Origin: Rhizomys pruinosus
Taxonomy: Eukaryota > Chordata > Mammalia > Rodentia > Spalacidae
DNA length: 64,000 bases
Assembly (NCBI GenBank): GCA_009823505.1
Contig: VZQC01000356.1
Coordinates: 439,813-503,812 of the forward strand
Direction of reading: 5' to 3'
The notes under the pieces were generated by a model. The model did no database searches. It saw only the letters and a program-made list of their open reading frames with translations, and was not told the DNA's origin. Each line of letters starts with the position of its first letter. Position 1 is the first letter of the stretch. The position numbers were made by a program, and so were the translations under genes. Below, in pieces: positions 25,239 to 36,942 of the stretch.

Positions 25239-25284
25239 ATAATAATAATAAATAATAAAATTGTTATTATTAATATTATTATTA

Positions 25285-25436
25285 TTTTGGATCTTTTTGA
25301 GACAGGGTCCCCCTTTAGTCTCAGCTGGCCTGGAGCCCACTAGGTAGACCAGCCTGGCTTTGAACTCACAGAGATTCACCAGCCTCTCCCTCCCAAGTGC
25401 TGGGATTAAAGGCTTGCACCACCATGCCGGGCCAAT
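25285..25436 (-). mobile_element. B1 SINE, reversed
   Basis: Shared with 45,755-45,902. Confidence 0.93.
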
Positions 25437-25556
25437 ACTTTGATTATTGAGAATAATTATGTCTATGTTCTTCAGCATGGATGTCATTAATATTATTTGT
25501 TGTCATGTCTTTGTCTGGCTTTGCCATTAGTGTACTATGGGATTTATGAAATGAAT

Positions 25557-25718
25557 TTGGTGGGCATGGTGTGGTGGTACAGGGCTTTAATCCTAGCACT
25601 CAGGAGGCAGAGGCAGGTGGTTTTCTATGAGTTCAAGGCCAGCCTCGATTACGGAGTGAGTTTCACAGCAGCTGAGGTAAAGGAAGTCTCTGTCTCAAAA
25701 ATACCCACAATAAATAAA
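25557..25718 (+). mobile_element. B1 SINE
   Basis: Complete here with (TAAA)n tail. The duplicate (46,022-46,142) is cut off inside this B1, marking the duplication edge. Confidence 0.93.
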
Positions 25719-25719
25719 T

Positions 25720-26880
25720 AAATAATTGGAAGTATTCCTTCACTGTTGGTCTTTTGGAACAATTTGATACATTATTACTTGTTCATTGAATATCTGGTAG
25801 AATTATGTGCTATATCCAACTGGCTAAAGGCATCTTTTCATTTGGAGAGTTGTAATTACTTCTTTTATGTTATTGGGGGTTATGGGTCTATTTCAACCAT
25901 ATACTTCATCTTGGTTTAATTTGGTAAGTAAATAATATCTGAAAATTCATCCTAATATTACTTTTAGATTTTACAATTTAGTGGAATACAGTTTTTAAAT
26001 TATTTTCCTACTACTATATCAATGTGCTTATATTTGTTATAATGGTTCTTTTAATCTCTGATTCTATTAATATGTGTCCCCTCTTTCTTTTGGTTAATTT
26101 GTCTAAGGTTTGTCATTCTTTGTAATATTTTCTAAGAGCCAATTCTGCCTTTATTTATTCTTTTGTTTTCTCCTCCATTTATCTGACTTCAGCCCTTATC
26201 TTGGCTATCACATCCCATCAAGTCTTTCTGGGTGCTGTGTGCTCTTGTCTTTCTTTTTTTTATTATTATTTATTTTTGTATGTGTATGAATGTATTGTCT
26301 GCATGCAGGTCTTTGCACCCGTGTCGTGCAATGCTGCGGAGGTCAGAAGAGGGTCTCAGATTCCCCTGGAACTGGAGTTCTCCTGGAATTGGAGTTACAG
26401 ACGGTTCTTAGCCGCCATGTGGGTGCTGGGGATCGAACCCGGGTCCTCTGCAAGAGCGTCGGTGCTCTTAACCGCTAGGCCATCCCTCCAGCCCCTGCTC
26501 TTGTCTTTCTAAAGCCTTCAGGGAAATAAATTATGATATAAGATCTCTCCAGTTTGGGAGGGAAGTCTTTTGAGACATTTTTTCCGAATATGTGGTTGAT
26601 TTGGGAGAAGGTTTCATGGTGTGCTGAGAAGAAAGTGTACTCTCTGGTATTTCCATGGAATGTTTTCTAAATGCCTGTTAGGTCTGTTTGATTTATGAAG
26701 TAAATAAACTCCTAGGTTTCTCTGTTTAGTTTTTTCTGGATATCCTGTTTATTGGTTAGAGGGGGAACTGAAGTCCCCTAATATCACTGTGTTGGATTTA
26801 AATCTAAGAGTGTCTCTTTTATAGATCAGTGCTACTGAGTTGAGTGCATATATTTAGTATATAATACATTCTTGATGGTG
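25720..26880 (-). mobile_element. Old LINE-1 ORF2 debris, reversed
   Basis: Reversed ORF2 phrases at 26,040-26,200 and 26,530-26,830 ('gtgctgagaagaaagtgtac', endonuclease region). Interrupted by the B2 at 26,255. No frame preserved. Confidence 0.65.
26255..26496 (-). mobile_element. B2 SINE, reversed
   Basis: Perfect duplication 'gctcttgtctttct' at 26,241-26,254 and 26,497-26,510. Confidence 0.97.
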
Positions 26881-26999
26881 CTTACTTTAGTGAGCATTAC
26901 ATAAAGACAAAGAAAATAACATACAGAATTAATAGATCTAAGACCTGGTCCTTTGAATGAATAAGCAAGATTAACCTCGAGCCAAACTGGACAAGACAA

Positions 27000-27152
27000 A
27001 ATGCAAGGAGGAGGCAGAGGCAGGTGGATGTGTGTGAGTTCAAGGTCAGGCTGTTCCACATGGGGAGCTCCTGGCCAGCTGGGACTAAAGGGAGACCCTG
27101 TCTCAAAAAGACCAAAAACAAAAACAAACAAACAAACAAACAAAGAAACAAA
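27000..27152 (+). mobile_element. B1 SINE, 5'-truncated
   Basis: Starts at 'aggaggcagaggcaggtgg' and ends with an (AAAC)n tail. Confidence 0.85.
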
Positions 27153-27277
27153 AATACCGATCCAAACCCATAAAATCAGAGATGAAAAGGGAAACATTAC
27201 CATGGAGAGCGAAGTAGTACAGAACATTATAAGAGATTACATTAAAAACCTATACTGTTTAAAATAAGAAAACCAGG

Positions 27278-27531
27278 GGGCTGGAGAGATGGCCTAGTGG
27301 TTAAGAGCGCCAACTGCTCTTACAGAGGACCCGGGTTTGATCCCCAGCACCCACATGGCGGCCGAGCCATCTGAAACTCCAGTTCCAGGAGAACTCCAGT
27401 TCCAGGGGAATCCAAGACCCTCTTCTGACCTCCGCAGCATTGCACGACATGGGTGCACAAACTTGCATGCAGACAGTACAATCATACACATACATAAATA
27501 AATAAAAAAAATTAATAAAAAAAAATAAAAT
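27278..27531 (+). mobile_element. B2 SINE with target-site duplication
   Basis: Duplication 'aaaataagaaaaccagg' (27,261) and 'aaaataagaacaccagg' (27,532), one mismatch. Confidence 0.96.
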
Positions 27532-27754
27532 AAAATAAGAACACCAGGAAGAAATAGAGGAATTTCTAGATTCAATCAAGCCACCAAAGGTAAACCATCT
27601 TAAGTACACCCATAACAAATAAAGAGATTGAAACTTCAATACAAAGCCTCCCAACTAAAAAAAAAAAAAAACCCAATGTTCAAATGGATTACATGCAAAA
27701 TTTTCCACACCTTCAAAACAGAAATACTTAACTGCTTAAATTATTGAAAAAGGG

Positions 27755-27965
27755 TATGAGGAATGGTTCAGTGATTAAGAGCAATGTACTTACAGAAAAC
27801 TTTGGTTGGAATCTCAGTACCCACATGATGACTATCAGCCATTCATAACTATAATTTCAGGGGATCCAACAGGCTCTTCTGTCTTTTGTGGGCACTGTGT
27901 GACATAGGGGCACTTACATACATGCAAGCATAAGCTCAGAAGGTTAAAATAAAAATAAATTTTCA
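27755..27965 (+). mobile_element. Degraded B2 SINE
   Basis: B2 order of motifs is kept ('ggttcagtgattaagagcaa' head, 'cttctgtcttttgtgggca' body) with many changes. Confidence 0.7.
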
Positions 27966-28317
27966 AAAATTTTCCAAAAAGATAGAAAAGGAGCTCTCCC
28001 AAAGTCCATCTATGAAACTAATTTACACTAAAACCCAAAACAGGCCAAGACACATATACGCACAGTAAACTACGTGACACCATAACTAATGAACATGGAT
28101 ACAAAAATTCGCAACAAAATACTTACAAACCACACGCAGACATGTCGAAGAGATCATTCACCATGATCAAGTTGGTTTGATTACGGAGATGCATTGAAGG
28201 ACATGCACAACTTGTGAGGGTGTGGGGAAGGGGACTGATCCACAGGGGTGCGGGGATGCATTATGTCAACACCTCTCTACAGGTTTTGGTACCAAATGTA
28301 AGAAAATAGGAATCAGG

Positions 28318-28528
28318 GGGCTGGAGAGATGGCTCAGCGGTTAAGAGCAATGACTGCTCTTGCAGAGGGCCCAGGTTTGATTCCCAGCACCCACATGGTG
28401 GCTAAGAACAGTCTTTTAACTCCAGTTCCAGGGGAATCTGAAACCCTCTTCTGACATCTGTGGCATTGCACTACATGCAGAGAGTGCACTCATACACATA
28501 AAAAATAATAAATTTAAAAAATTAAAAA
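28318..28528 (+). mobile_element. B2 SINE with target-site duplication
   Basis: Perfect 17-bp duplication 'agaaaataggaatcagg' at 28,301-28,317 and 28,529-28,545. Confidence 0.97.
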
Positions 28529-28804
28529 AGAAAATAGGAATCAGGAAATTTGATGAAGGATTTGACCTCAACACAATTAAGTTGGTTTATAAGCCAGAGA
28601 ATCAGCCTGAGGGCACTATGGCCCATGAGAGGTTACATATGAAGGAAGCCAAGGGAGGGTAACCCTGATTCTAGGAAATTTGGAACCCTATGCTGTTTCT
28701 GTAAGAATTCAATGGTTAGGATTCAAAGACGTTAGGATTCAGTCTATAAGATGTGTAGTTAGACAATTAGTCCTTGATGATTGTCTTTTGCATAAAAGGA
28801 AAAA

Positions 28805-28965
28805 AAAAATGCCGCTGAGGGGACTAGGAGGACTCAGGTTTGGTTCCCACCACACACAAGGTGGTTAACAATTGTCCATATATCCAGGTGCAGGGAATCT
28901 GTTGCCATCTTCTGTCTTCCGTGGGCATTTCACAACATAAGCAACTTAGATACAATTTGCGAGGG
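28805..28965 (+). mobile_element. Degraded B2-like SINE
   Basis: Weak B2 body ('gttgccatcttctgtcttcc') without a clear head. The neighbouring 28,546-28,800 is not recognised. Confidence 0.5.
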
Positions 28966-29082
28966 AACTCCTACTGTGATTCCATCCACTCCAGCAGCTT
29001 TCAATTTGCCTGAAAGAATACTTTTGTAGTCAATTTTAGTATTGCTACTTATGAAGTTAAAACTGGATAGAAAATAAATGCT

Positions 29083-29338
29083 GGGGCTGGAGAGATGGAT
29101 TAGCAGTTAAGAGACCCTACTGCTCTTGCAGAGGACCTGGGTTGGATCCCCAGCAAATACGTGGTGACTGAGAACCGTCTTTAACTCCAGTTCCAGGGGT
29201 ATCTGACACCCTTTTCTGACCAACATGTCATTGCACGACACAGGCGAACAAACCTACATGCAGACAGTACATTCACACACATAGAAAAATAAATAAATAA
29301 AATTTAAAAAATTAAGAAAATTAACATTTTTAAAAAGG
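29083..29338 (+). mobile_element. B2 SINE
   Basis: Full-length B2 with A-rich tail, slightly diverged. Confidence 0.92.
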
Positions 29339-29346
29339 ATAAAACA

Positions 29347-29588
29347 GGGATGGATAGATGGCTCAGCCGTTAAGAGCACTGACTGCTCTTGCAGAAGACC
29401 CGGGTTTGATTCGCAGCACCCACATGGTGGCTAAGAACCATCTTTAACTCAAGGTCTGGGGGAATCCGATACCCTTTTCTGACCTCTGCGGCATTGCACC
29501 ACATGGATGCACCAACCTAAATGCAGACAGTACACTCATACACATAAAAAATAATAAATAAATTAAAAAAAGTTAAAAAAGGATAAAA
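29347..29588 (+). mobile_element. B2 SINE, adjacent
   Basis: Second B2 within 10 bases of the previous one. Both tails share 'aaaaaggataaaa', suggesting insertion of one at the tail of the other. Confidence 0.92.
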
Positions 29589-29738
29589 AGGAAAAAAAAA
29601 CCTCTTTGAATGAAGTAATTAGTACATGTAAATCTTGTGTAATAAAAACTCAAATTCACTTAAGGATTAGAATAAGACAGAAGATGGAACAATCTCTCAT
29701 GTGTATGGGATGGGAGGTAATATAAAAAACTCCAAAGT

Positions 29739-31713
29739 TTTTTGTGGTCCTTAGCCTCAACTTTTAACGGCTGCACTATCCCCACAGCCCAACATAAAAT
29801 GTGTAGAGCAATAAGTTTGGGATTGGCACACACAAATGTTTTCCATAATTTCTCTGTTGTACAGTATCACCTTGTAGCATTCTCTTTAAGATGATTTAAT
29901 GTAAAAAATTAAGTTTGCTTCCCAAGTTAATCATATATAGTCACCCAAAACAACATGAGTGAATTTGATGAAATCTGTGCCTTGATTCCACCCTATAGTT
30001 ATGTATAATACAACTGTCTTCTGGAGATTCATGGGTTAAAAAAAGGGGGGGATACAGATAGACATGAAACATTTTTGTCAAAAAACTTGCAATTCAAATC
30101 CTAAAACTAACTATGGGAAAGACTGTGGGTCCCAACAAGACAATGTCCCAACTTAATGGCTGAGAAAGAAAAAGATACAGCTTTGCATTGAGTAGGATGT
30201 CCAGAAAGTGCCAACTGAAGGTTTGACCTATCTGAACATCGAAAGGAAGAAAAGCCTCAGATTGCTATAAACACCGAACCCCTCTGTGGATCCTACAGTA
30301 ACAACTTTTTATGATGTCCTAATGAAACTTACCCTTAGGTGCCGCAAGTTTTTTATGAGAGACTTTCTTGCCTCCCCTCCCATAGAAAAAGGAAATATGA
30401 TGATGAGAGTGTCTTCCCAACTGTATGTAATTGAGCCAACTTTATAGAGGTAATCTCTTATAAACCGGTAAAACTGCCTTCTTTAATTGACTAATAGGCA
30501 TAAGAAACTGGGAAAAGGATTATCCTTGCTTGAACACTATAATTACTAAAGTCCTTAAGCTATCACTTAAGCAAAATATAATAATACAGGGCTGACCTCA
30601 GCAATGGATTTTCTAACAAGGAGATGTTGGCCAGGGGATCCAAGGCCCCACAAAAGGTAACGGTCTTGCCTCTAAACTGGGGATACTGCAAGAAGAGAGG
30701 CGATAGGCCCTGCTGCCGAAACCTGACTTAAAATGAAAGTGTATTGAGACCACAACATGCAAGTGTACAGATGGCCTCTTGAATGCCATCGAGAGTGTTA
30801 CCAAAGGCACTCACCAATAAATCAAATACGGGTCGCCCTGAGTCAAGCAAGAACTCCATCGTCATCACCAGCTACACCCCGCCTGTCCGAAAATACGGGT
30901 CAGCAGAGGCATGCCATTTCCTGTATATCCCAAACCTAATGGCTATTGCGCTCTCTCCTTTGGAGGATAAACCATGGCTGATGCCACAGCTTACAGCCTC
31001 TACAGGTTAGGAGATGTTGTAAGCCCACAGTCAGACACTGTCATATTAAACAGGAAAAATGTAATTCATGGATTAACTACCATCCAACAACCTAATGTGT
31101 CCTATACCAAAGTAACCAAAGCGATAACTTGGTTGCCTCTTTAAATACCTATATATCTAACTGCTTTGTTCATTAGTAGGATCTAAAGGTCTAATCCCTG
31201 GACAAACTATCAGCCCAGAAAGGAAAACAGCCAGGTGACCAGAGTCCAAGACACAGCTCCAGAGAGCAGTGACTGTTTTGCTTTCATCCACCTTAGACCC
31301 CTTTCCTAAGCAAGGGAACATATCTATGCTTCGGAAGAGGGGGTCGTGTTATGAAGGTAAGGGCGGTGCGATTGGGGTGAATGGTGTAAAATACAGCAAG
31401 TAGTCTGTACACCGATTTGATCAACTTGATTGAATATACATACACCCCTCAACCCACCTGCTGGATGGTGGGGCTGATGGGGGGTTTGGGCACAACGGCT
31501 GTAAATTGGTTTCAAGAAAGGATGCTTGTACTCATGGATTCATTACCACGGTATGGCTAAACAAAAACAAAAAAAAAAAAAAACCGAGAGAAGATGCAGG
31601 ACAGTTAATGGGCAAATGCATGCATCGGGATGGGGTGGGGTAGGGGGGAAGCGGAAAGGGAAATAAATGCCTGACTGAATGCAGAATGATGTGTGAAATT
31701 ACAAAGCACCAAT
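29739..31713 (+). mobile_element. Family F copy F3, longest copy (~2 kb)
   Basis: The 3' two-fifths match copies F1, F2, F4 and F5. The last bases are 'caccaataaaaaa', a poly(A) signal and tail, followed by 'cctccaaagtt'. The same 'aaaaaactccaaagtt' occurs at 29,724-29,739, giving a probable 15-16 bp target-site duplication around a 2-kb unit. Inside are two purine-rich tracts ('cggaagagggggtcg' near 31,336 and a G/A-rich tract near 31,627-31,662). Short open stretches occur (30,783-31,010, 75 codons; 30,973-31,140, about 55 codons), but nothing long or recognisable. I cannot name the source RNA. The purine tract plus AATAAA end resembles a LINE-1 3' end, while a retroposed ERV or cellular transcript is also possible. 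Confidence 0.65.
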
Positions 31714-31734
31714 AAAAAACCTCCAAAGTTAACT

Positions 31735-32515
31735 GGCTTATGTGATCAACTTACACTTCGCATGTTCAAACTTCCTATGTACAGTTCAGAGAAAATAGTA
31801 AAAGCATAGTGAAGTTCACAGGGCATCATCAAAACTGGCCACTCAACAAATCCAAGCAACTAGAGGGAATGAGTGAGTAATCACAAATGGATTCCGATTC
31901 TCACAGAGCACGCACCAATGAAAGCCAGACATGTAGCCTAGTGTAACACAGTAGCAAGATTTAAAACATACAGATGAACTCTGACCTAGAATTTACTCAA
32001 ACTGCATAAAACCTATGGTGCAGAATAAAAAGCCTCTTCAGCGAATGACAGAGGAATCTGTACATCCAAATGAGAAAAAAATGAAACTCAATTAGATTCT
32101 CTTCTGATATAGAGAAATCAACTGCAATTAGCCCTAATAAATGACCCAAAATTGTGCAATGGAGATGAACAAAGGAGAAACAACTTTATATCGTATCACA
32201 GCAAAGTGAATTTCTGAATGGGGCTACAACTTATTAGGAGAAAAGAGAAATGGCTGGCACAAGTTTTGGATGTAATTAGAAACGTGAATCATAAATGGTA
32301 GTAAGTGCAAGCATGACAGAGACAGATAACAATCCAAATTCTTTGCTTTCTGTAATCATAGAACTCAGATAATATCAAGCATTTGATACTTATCTGTAGT
32401 TCTATGATTTCAGATAAAATCAAGAACACATCAAGCATTCAAAAAGGAAGAAAAACCAAAAAACATAATTCCAAACAATAATTATGCAAGCAATCTTTTA
32501 AAATAGATTAGGATT
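31735..32515. other. No recognised feature
   Basis: AT-rich unique-looking sequence with no SINE, LTR or long frame. At 32,360-32,430 an imperfect repeat of 'tcaagcatt' and 'tctatgatttcagat'-like words was seen but is too weak to call. Confidence 0.5.
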
Positions 32516-32730
32516 TTTATTTTATAGGCATGAGTGTATTCTCTGCACATTTTTATTGCCATTCATGCTGTGCAAAGCTAACTGAGGTCAGAAGTGCATG
32601 TGCGCGATCGCCCCTTTGGTATACTTGGATTACGCGAAAGCTGTTAGTCGCATGTGGGTATTGGAAATCATACCTGCATTTTCTGCAAGAGCAGTCCACA
32701 TGCTCTTAACCATGGTGCCAGCTCTCCCAC
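32516..32730 (-). mobile_element. Degraded B2 SINE, reversed
   Basis: Reversed B2 motifs survive ('catgtgggtattggaaatca', 'agcagtccacatgctcttaa'). Confidence 0.75.
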
Positions 32731-32969
32731 ACAATATGCAAATAATCTTAACAAACAAGACTTAAAAACAGTTCAAATGGCCAGAAATTATGAGCTAAAA
32801 ACTACAAGCAAATCCCCATCATATGTGCCTTAAGAGTCCATGACTACAGAGATAGTATTCATCCTTAAGGTATTAAATAATAAAACGCTGAAGAACAATA
32901 CAGGGAGTCAGAAATCCAAGCTAGCACTGAGCCTTCTTAAAAAATAACAGCAACAAAATAAAATATCTA

Positions 32970-33098
32970 AATTATGGGTGTATGCTGCTGGATTCCAGCC
33001 ATCTAGGTAGGCAGAGGCAGGGGATATCTATGAGTCAAGACTATGAAGTCTACATAGTGAGTTACAGGCCATTGGGGATACCTGGAGACCCTATGACG
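32970..33098 (+). mobile_element. Degraded B1 SINE
   Basis: 'gggtgtatgctgctggattc' head and 'acctggagaccctatgac' end retain the B1 layout. Confidence 0.65.
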
Positions 33099-33552
33099 CT
33101 TATACTGTTATCATTACTCTTAGCTCTCTAGAACCATTCTGTATGAAATCAGACCAGAAAAGTTGTTATTTCTTACCTCTGGGAAAAAAGGATGAAAGAA
33201 ATTTTAGCAAAGCTTTGGATGACTTAAACGTGATTGTGCATTGGCAATGTTAGATTCAGTTTAACCTTAAAGTTGAATATCTCCCAACTCCCTGATTTTC
33301 CATAACCTTAGAAACTGCAAATGTACAAAAATTATATGGATAGGTATGTCCCATGACTAGAATGATGAAACAAAACAAAAATAGGTTTTATTTACTGTCA
33401 CTTATAAAAGCAGTTCCTTCAAATGTCTTAAAAGTTTTTTTTCCCCAAAGGGAGCAGAATACACTAAGCAACTGAGTCCAGTAGTATTGGATATTTTGCT
33501 ATTTTTCCTAAATAGTTACCTTAACTGGCTAAGATGTAGTTATTATTACACC

Positions 33553-33760
33553 ATTTCATAAAAACTCCACCTGGGAAATCTGCACTGCTTTCTTCCTGGA
33601 CTTGTTACTTCTCAAATTTGAATCACTATCTGGTCCTCTGACAAGCAGACGATAGAGAACAAGGCCCCCAAGTCCCAGGGTTCCAACACGGATACTTAAT
33701 AACAGAAGGTCAGAGCTGGACCCCAATGACAGAGTGGCAGAACCCATATAGACAGTGTAA
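33553..33760 (-). pseudogene. Possible exon or retro-fragment, small membrane protein
   Basis: The minus strand encodes 63 residues (33,747-33,556) that look protein-like: a polar start, a hydrophobic segment of about 20 residues (LLLLSIRVGTLGLGGLVLY), then a basic tail (RSNKSRKKAVQ). A donor-like cag|gtgga follows codon 59 and an acceptor-like gaggcag precedes at about 33,767. It could be a single exon, a fragment of a mitochondrial or ER tail-anchored type protein, or chance. I do not recognise the family. Confidence 0.3.
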
Positions 33761-34084
33761 TTACCTGCCTCTTAGACAGAGATTCTTACAAAGAACTTGG
33801 ATATGGTTTAAAGTACTGTACTCAGCAGATAATGAGAACACCGGGTTCAACCCAGACTCCTCGAGCAGGTGGGGGGCTAGAGCAAGCGGAACCTAGGCCA
33901 GATGTCCTGGAACCTTTGCTCAGCACAGCACCGCCAAGTCCAGCAGTAGGCTGTGCTGGAGAGGAGAGGGCAGACAGAGAGGTGCCCTGCCTCAGAGGCC
34001 TTGCCACCCAGCAAGGAGGGCTAGGCCTGTGGGTAGGTCGTGACAGTCACTGCAGGTACCACAGGATTCAAAATGGAATCCGAC

Positions 34085-34235
34085 TAGTCTTATGGTGGTG
34101 CAGCCTTAAATCCCATGCCTAGAAGGCATGGAGCATGGATCCTCTGGAGTTCAGATAGCCTCGTCTCACTCAATTAGTGAGCTCAGGCCAGTTGGAGACT
34201 GAAAAGGGAGGATGTTCTCAAAAATAAATAATAAG
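34085..34235 (+). mobile_element. Degraded B1 SINE
   Basis: 'tggtggtgcagccttaaatc' head, 'gtgagctcaggccagttgg' middle, A-rich tail. 33,770-34,080 and 34,240-35,210 hold nothing recognised. Confidence 0.6.
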
Positions 34236-35214
34236 AGAGAAGAAAGAAGAAAGAAATTGAGTCCAGCTCATGAGTTCCTGCCCAGCTCCTGCTCCAGCGC
34301 CTGCACAGGCAGCAGAGAAACTTCAGCCACTGTTCAATCTGCACTCACCTCCTAGTCAGGCAAACACTTGCACACTCAAGAGGCGGCCATTTGGGCTTTC
34401 CTGTGGAACTCAAGACACAATTCCCTTCACCTGGGAAAGCCCACTCAATGGACATTCATCATCTTGCCCCATTCCAGGTCTCTAGCCACACCATTTTAAT
34501 GGCTAAGTGTCTCAGGACTTAGCATCCAGGAACGGCCCCAGATAGTCATATTGCATCATTATAATAATGATATGTTAACCTCTTTCATTTGTAGATTTCA
34601 TCTGACCCAGAATTATGAGGCTCGGTGGGAAATATCCCTTAACATGCAAGGGGCTGGTTTGTCCATTAAATTATTGGGAGCTGTCTGGTCAGGTGAGAGC
34701 AGAGCTATATGAGTGTCTGTACATGAAGATGTTTAGGCATATGGTGGATACTGACAGTCAAACAGTTATAAATCTTTGTGTGGCTATGGGGATATTAGAA
34801 ATGATTCATTCCCCAAATGGCCCATGTAGTACATCACTTGTATATATACTTTTAAAAATGAAAACGTGGTTGCTGAGGCACGAAGTGAGCATTGTAGCTA
34901 TCAAGCAGGCCATTAGCCATGCATGGATGCTTGTGACCATTGATCAGACCTAAATATTGAATAGAATATTACCATTTACATAATAGGTTGGGTGGTGCCT
35001 GTGTGACCACATGGGGATGAAGCCAGTATGCATAAAATTTTGGTGACTATGTGGAAGAGGATTGAAACTGGCACCCATGTTGTGAAGCAGTTTGGGGAAG
35101 TATGTTCAGCGTGGCAGGCTTGGGAGTCTATCACAAGGCAAAAATGGGTCCTAGTACACAAGGCATAGTATGTTCTAGGATATGTAAGATCTTTGTTATC
35201 CACTCCAAACTCAT

Positions 35215-35530
35215 TGTGTTAGATAGCTAGTTATAGTGTCAACTTTAAAAACCTGGGCAGAGGGAACCTCCAATTAGGGAATTCATTGGACGGCCTTTGC
35301 CATATTCTGGATGTTGAGTGATATGGGAAGATCCCTGTCCATTGTGGACAGTGCTATTCCCTAGGCATGTTGTTCCCCATTGTATAAGAAAGCAATCTGA
35401 GCATGAGCCAGGGAGTAGGTTCCTGTGCTGAATTTCAACTTGTGGACTCCTTCATGTGGGCAGTGGTGCCCAAATATCTCCTTACTCCCATTTGGTTTTA
35501 GTCAGAGTGTTTTTGTCATAGAATTTGGAG
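35215..35530 (+). mobile_element. Degraded ERVL/MaLR-type LTR
   Basis: 'agctagttatagtgtcaact' start, 'gcagtggtgcc' middle and 'gtcagagtgtttttgtcata' end follow the layout of rodent ERVL-related LTRs. Heavily mutated. Confidence 0.5.
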
Positions 35531-35814
35531 AGAAGACTAGAAGAATGATGATATTCAAGACACATACTTTGGCTCATTGGAAGCTTACCTACACCACAAG
35601 GGAGAATGTGTATTTGGTTCCAATGTATTTGGGAGATTGTAATTACCTTTTCATTTTACACGAGCTTACAGTTAGGAGATTCCTGAGTCTCAGAAGAGAC
35701 TTGGGACTGTAGACTTTGAATGGCATTGAAACTGGTAAAGACTATGGGGACTTTTAAGGTTGGACTAAATGCATTTTTGTATTTTATATGGTCAGGAGCC
35801 TATGGGGGGGGGGC

Positions 35815-36178
35815 CAGGGAGTGGTTTGATTGAAAGTGTTCCCCCATAGGCTTTACAGTATTCAGACATTGTCTCCTAGTTGGTGGCATTTGTCTCTAGT
35901 CGGAGGTCTTAGAAGGTGTGGCCATGCATAGGAAGTATGTCACTGGGGGCAGGCTTAGTGAGTTTAACAAGCCTTGCTTCCTCTAGTCGCTCTCCTGACT
36001 TCTTGTGCGCATTGCAAATGAATGTAACTATCTGTGCTGCTGCCAGCCCCAGTCACCACCTACACCCCAATGGACTCTGTTTCCCCTGGAACCATAAATC
36101 AAATAAACTCTTCCTTTATAAATTCTCTTGTCATGGTGGTTTAATCACAGCAACAGAAAGTGTCTAAATACAAAACAG
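35815..36178 (+). mobile_element. Solo LTR, MaLR (ORR1/MT-like)
   Basis: Typical rodent MaLR order: 'gtggtttgattgaaagtgtt', 'agttggtggcatttg', 'ggtgtggcca', 'gaagtatgtcactgggggc', 'aaataaactcttcctttata' (poly(A) signal) and an end 'gcaacagaaagtgtctaaat'. No internal sequence adjoins it. Confidence 0.85.
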
Positions 36179-36194
36179 TCTTAAAGAATCACAA

Positions 36195-36335
36195 TATTTT
36201 TATTTTTGTCTTTTTTGAGACAGGGTCCTCCCTGTAGCTCTGGGTGTCCTGAAGATCAGGCTGCTCATTTCAAGATTGCCTGCCTCTGCCTCCCAAGCAC
36301 TAGGATTAAAGGCCTGCATCACCAACACTGGCTAG
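36195..36335 (-). mobile_element. B1 SINE, reversed
   Basis: 'gtcttttttgagacagggtc' start and 'gcctgcatcaccaacactgg' end; diverged. Confidence 0.85.
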
Positions 36336-36797
36336 GAGACTAAAAGCAGGAGTGAAGTACAGTTTTCCATGAATTTGATTCACCCAGTTCTCTGGACCAA
36401 ACCAATTCTTCAACCACAAACACACAGACTGCTTGCGAGATAAGCAAGGAAAGCACAAACACAGAGAGGTCCCTTTTCCTTCTGTGGGGAAAAAAGAGAG
36501 GGAGGAAACAGGCTCAAAAATTCTTGCAGAAACATAACAGAGCCTAAAAGCTGTTCCAGACTGCTCTCCCTCCCTTCTTGGAGGCAAGCGCCTATAATGC
36601 ACCCCTGGAAGCCATGCAGCACCCCACTGATCCAGGTGACAGACCCCAAAATGGTTCTAGCAGAGACGAAAGGTTAACATTTGGCCACTCCAGAGAGTTC
36701 AGGAATTCTCCAAGCTCTAAAGACCTCCTCCCAAAGCCAGACCAGGATTCCTACTAATACTGATGCAAATTTTACTGCTAGTAAGAGGCAGATTATC

Positions 36798-36942
36798 TCT
36801 GGTTTTTGAGATAGCAGCTGGGTGGGGAAACTCACCAAAGCAGATCAGATGGTCTGATCTTGAACTCACAAAGAACTGAAGAACTGCCTGCCTCAGCTGC
36901 CCAAGACTGGGAGTAAAGGTGTGTGTCCCCACACCCAGTCCA
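36798..36942 (-). mobile_element. Degraded B1 SINE, reversed
   Basis: 'gatcttgaactcacaaagaa' and 'gtaaaggtgtgtgtccccac' mark a reversed B1. 36,943-37,580 has no recognised feature. Confidence 0.7.

Larger units (their letters stand above)
24200..25690. repeat. Duplicated segment D2, copy 1
   Basis: Near-identical by eye to 44,695-46,142, sharing old reversed LINE-1 sequence, reversed B1s, a reversed B2 and a forward B1 at the same places. Homology ends inside the last B1 (25,677; 46,142). Confidence 0.93.
26881..28310 (+). mobile_element. Old LINE-1 ORF2 debris, forward
   Basis: From about 26,905 the orientation flips: forward ORF2 sequence ('cataaaatcagagatgaaaa' at 27,169; 'caccatgatcaagttggttt' near 28,158) continues in pieces between SINEs. 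It lies head to head with the reversed piece before it. All frames are broken. Confidence 0.65.

Noticed and set aside
29739..31140. Family F as a captured non-retroviral virus or a protein-coding gene
   Set aside because: Some stretches in different frames look protein-like, but none is long, the frames do not join without breaks, and I recognise no family; left as unidentified.
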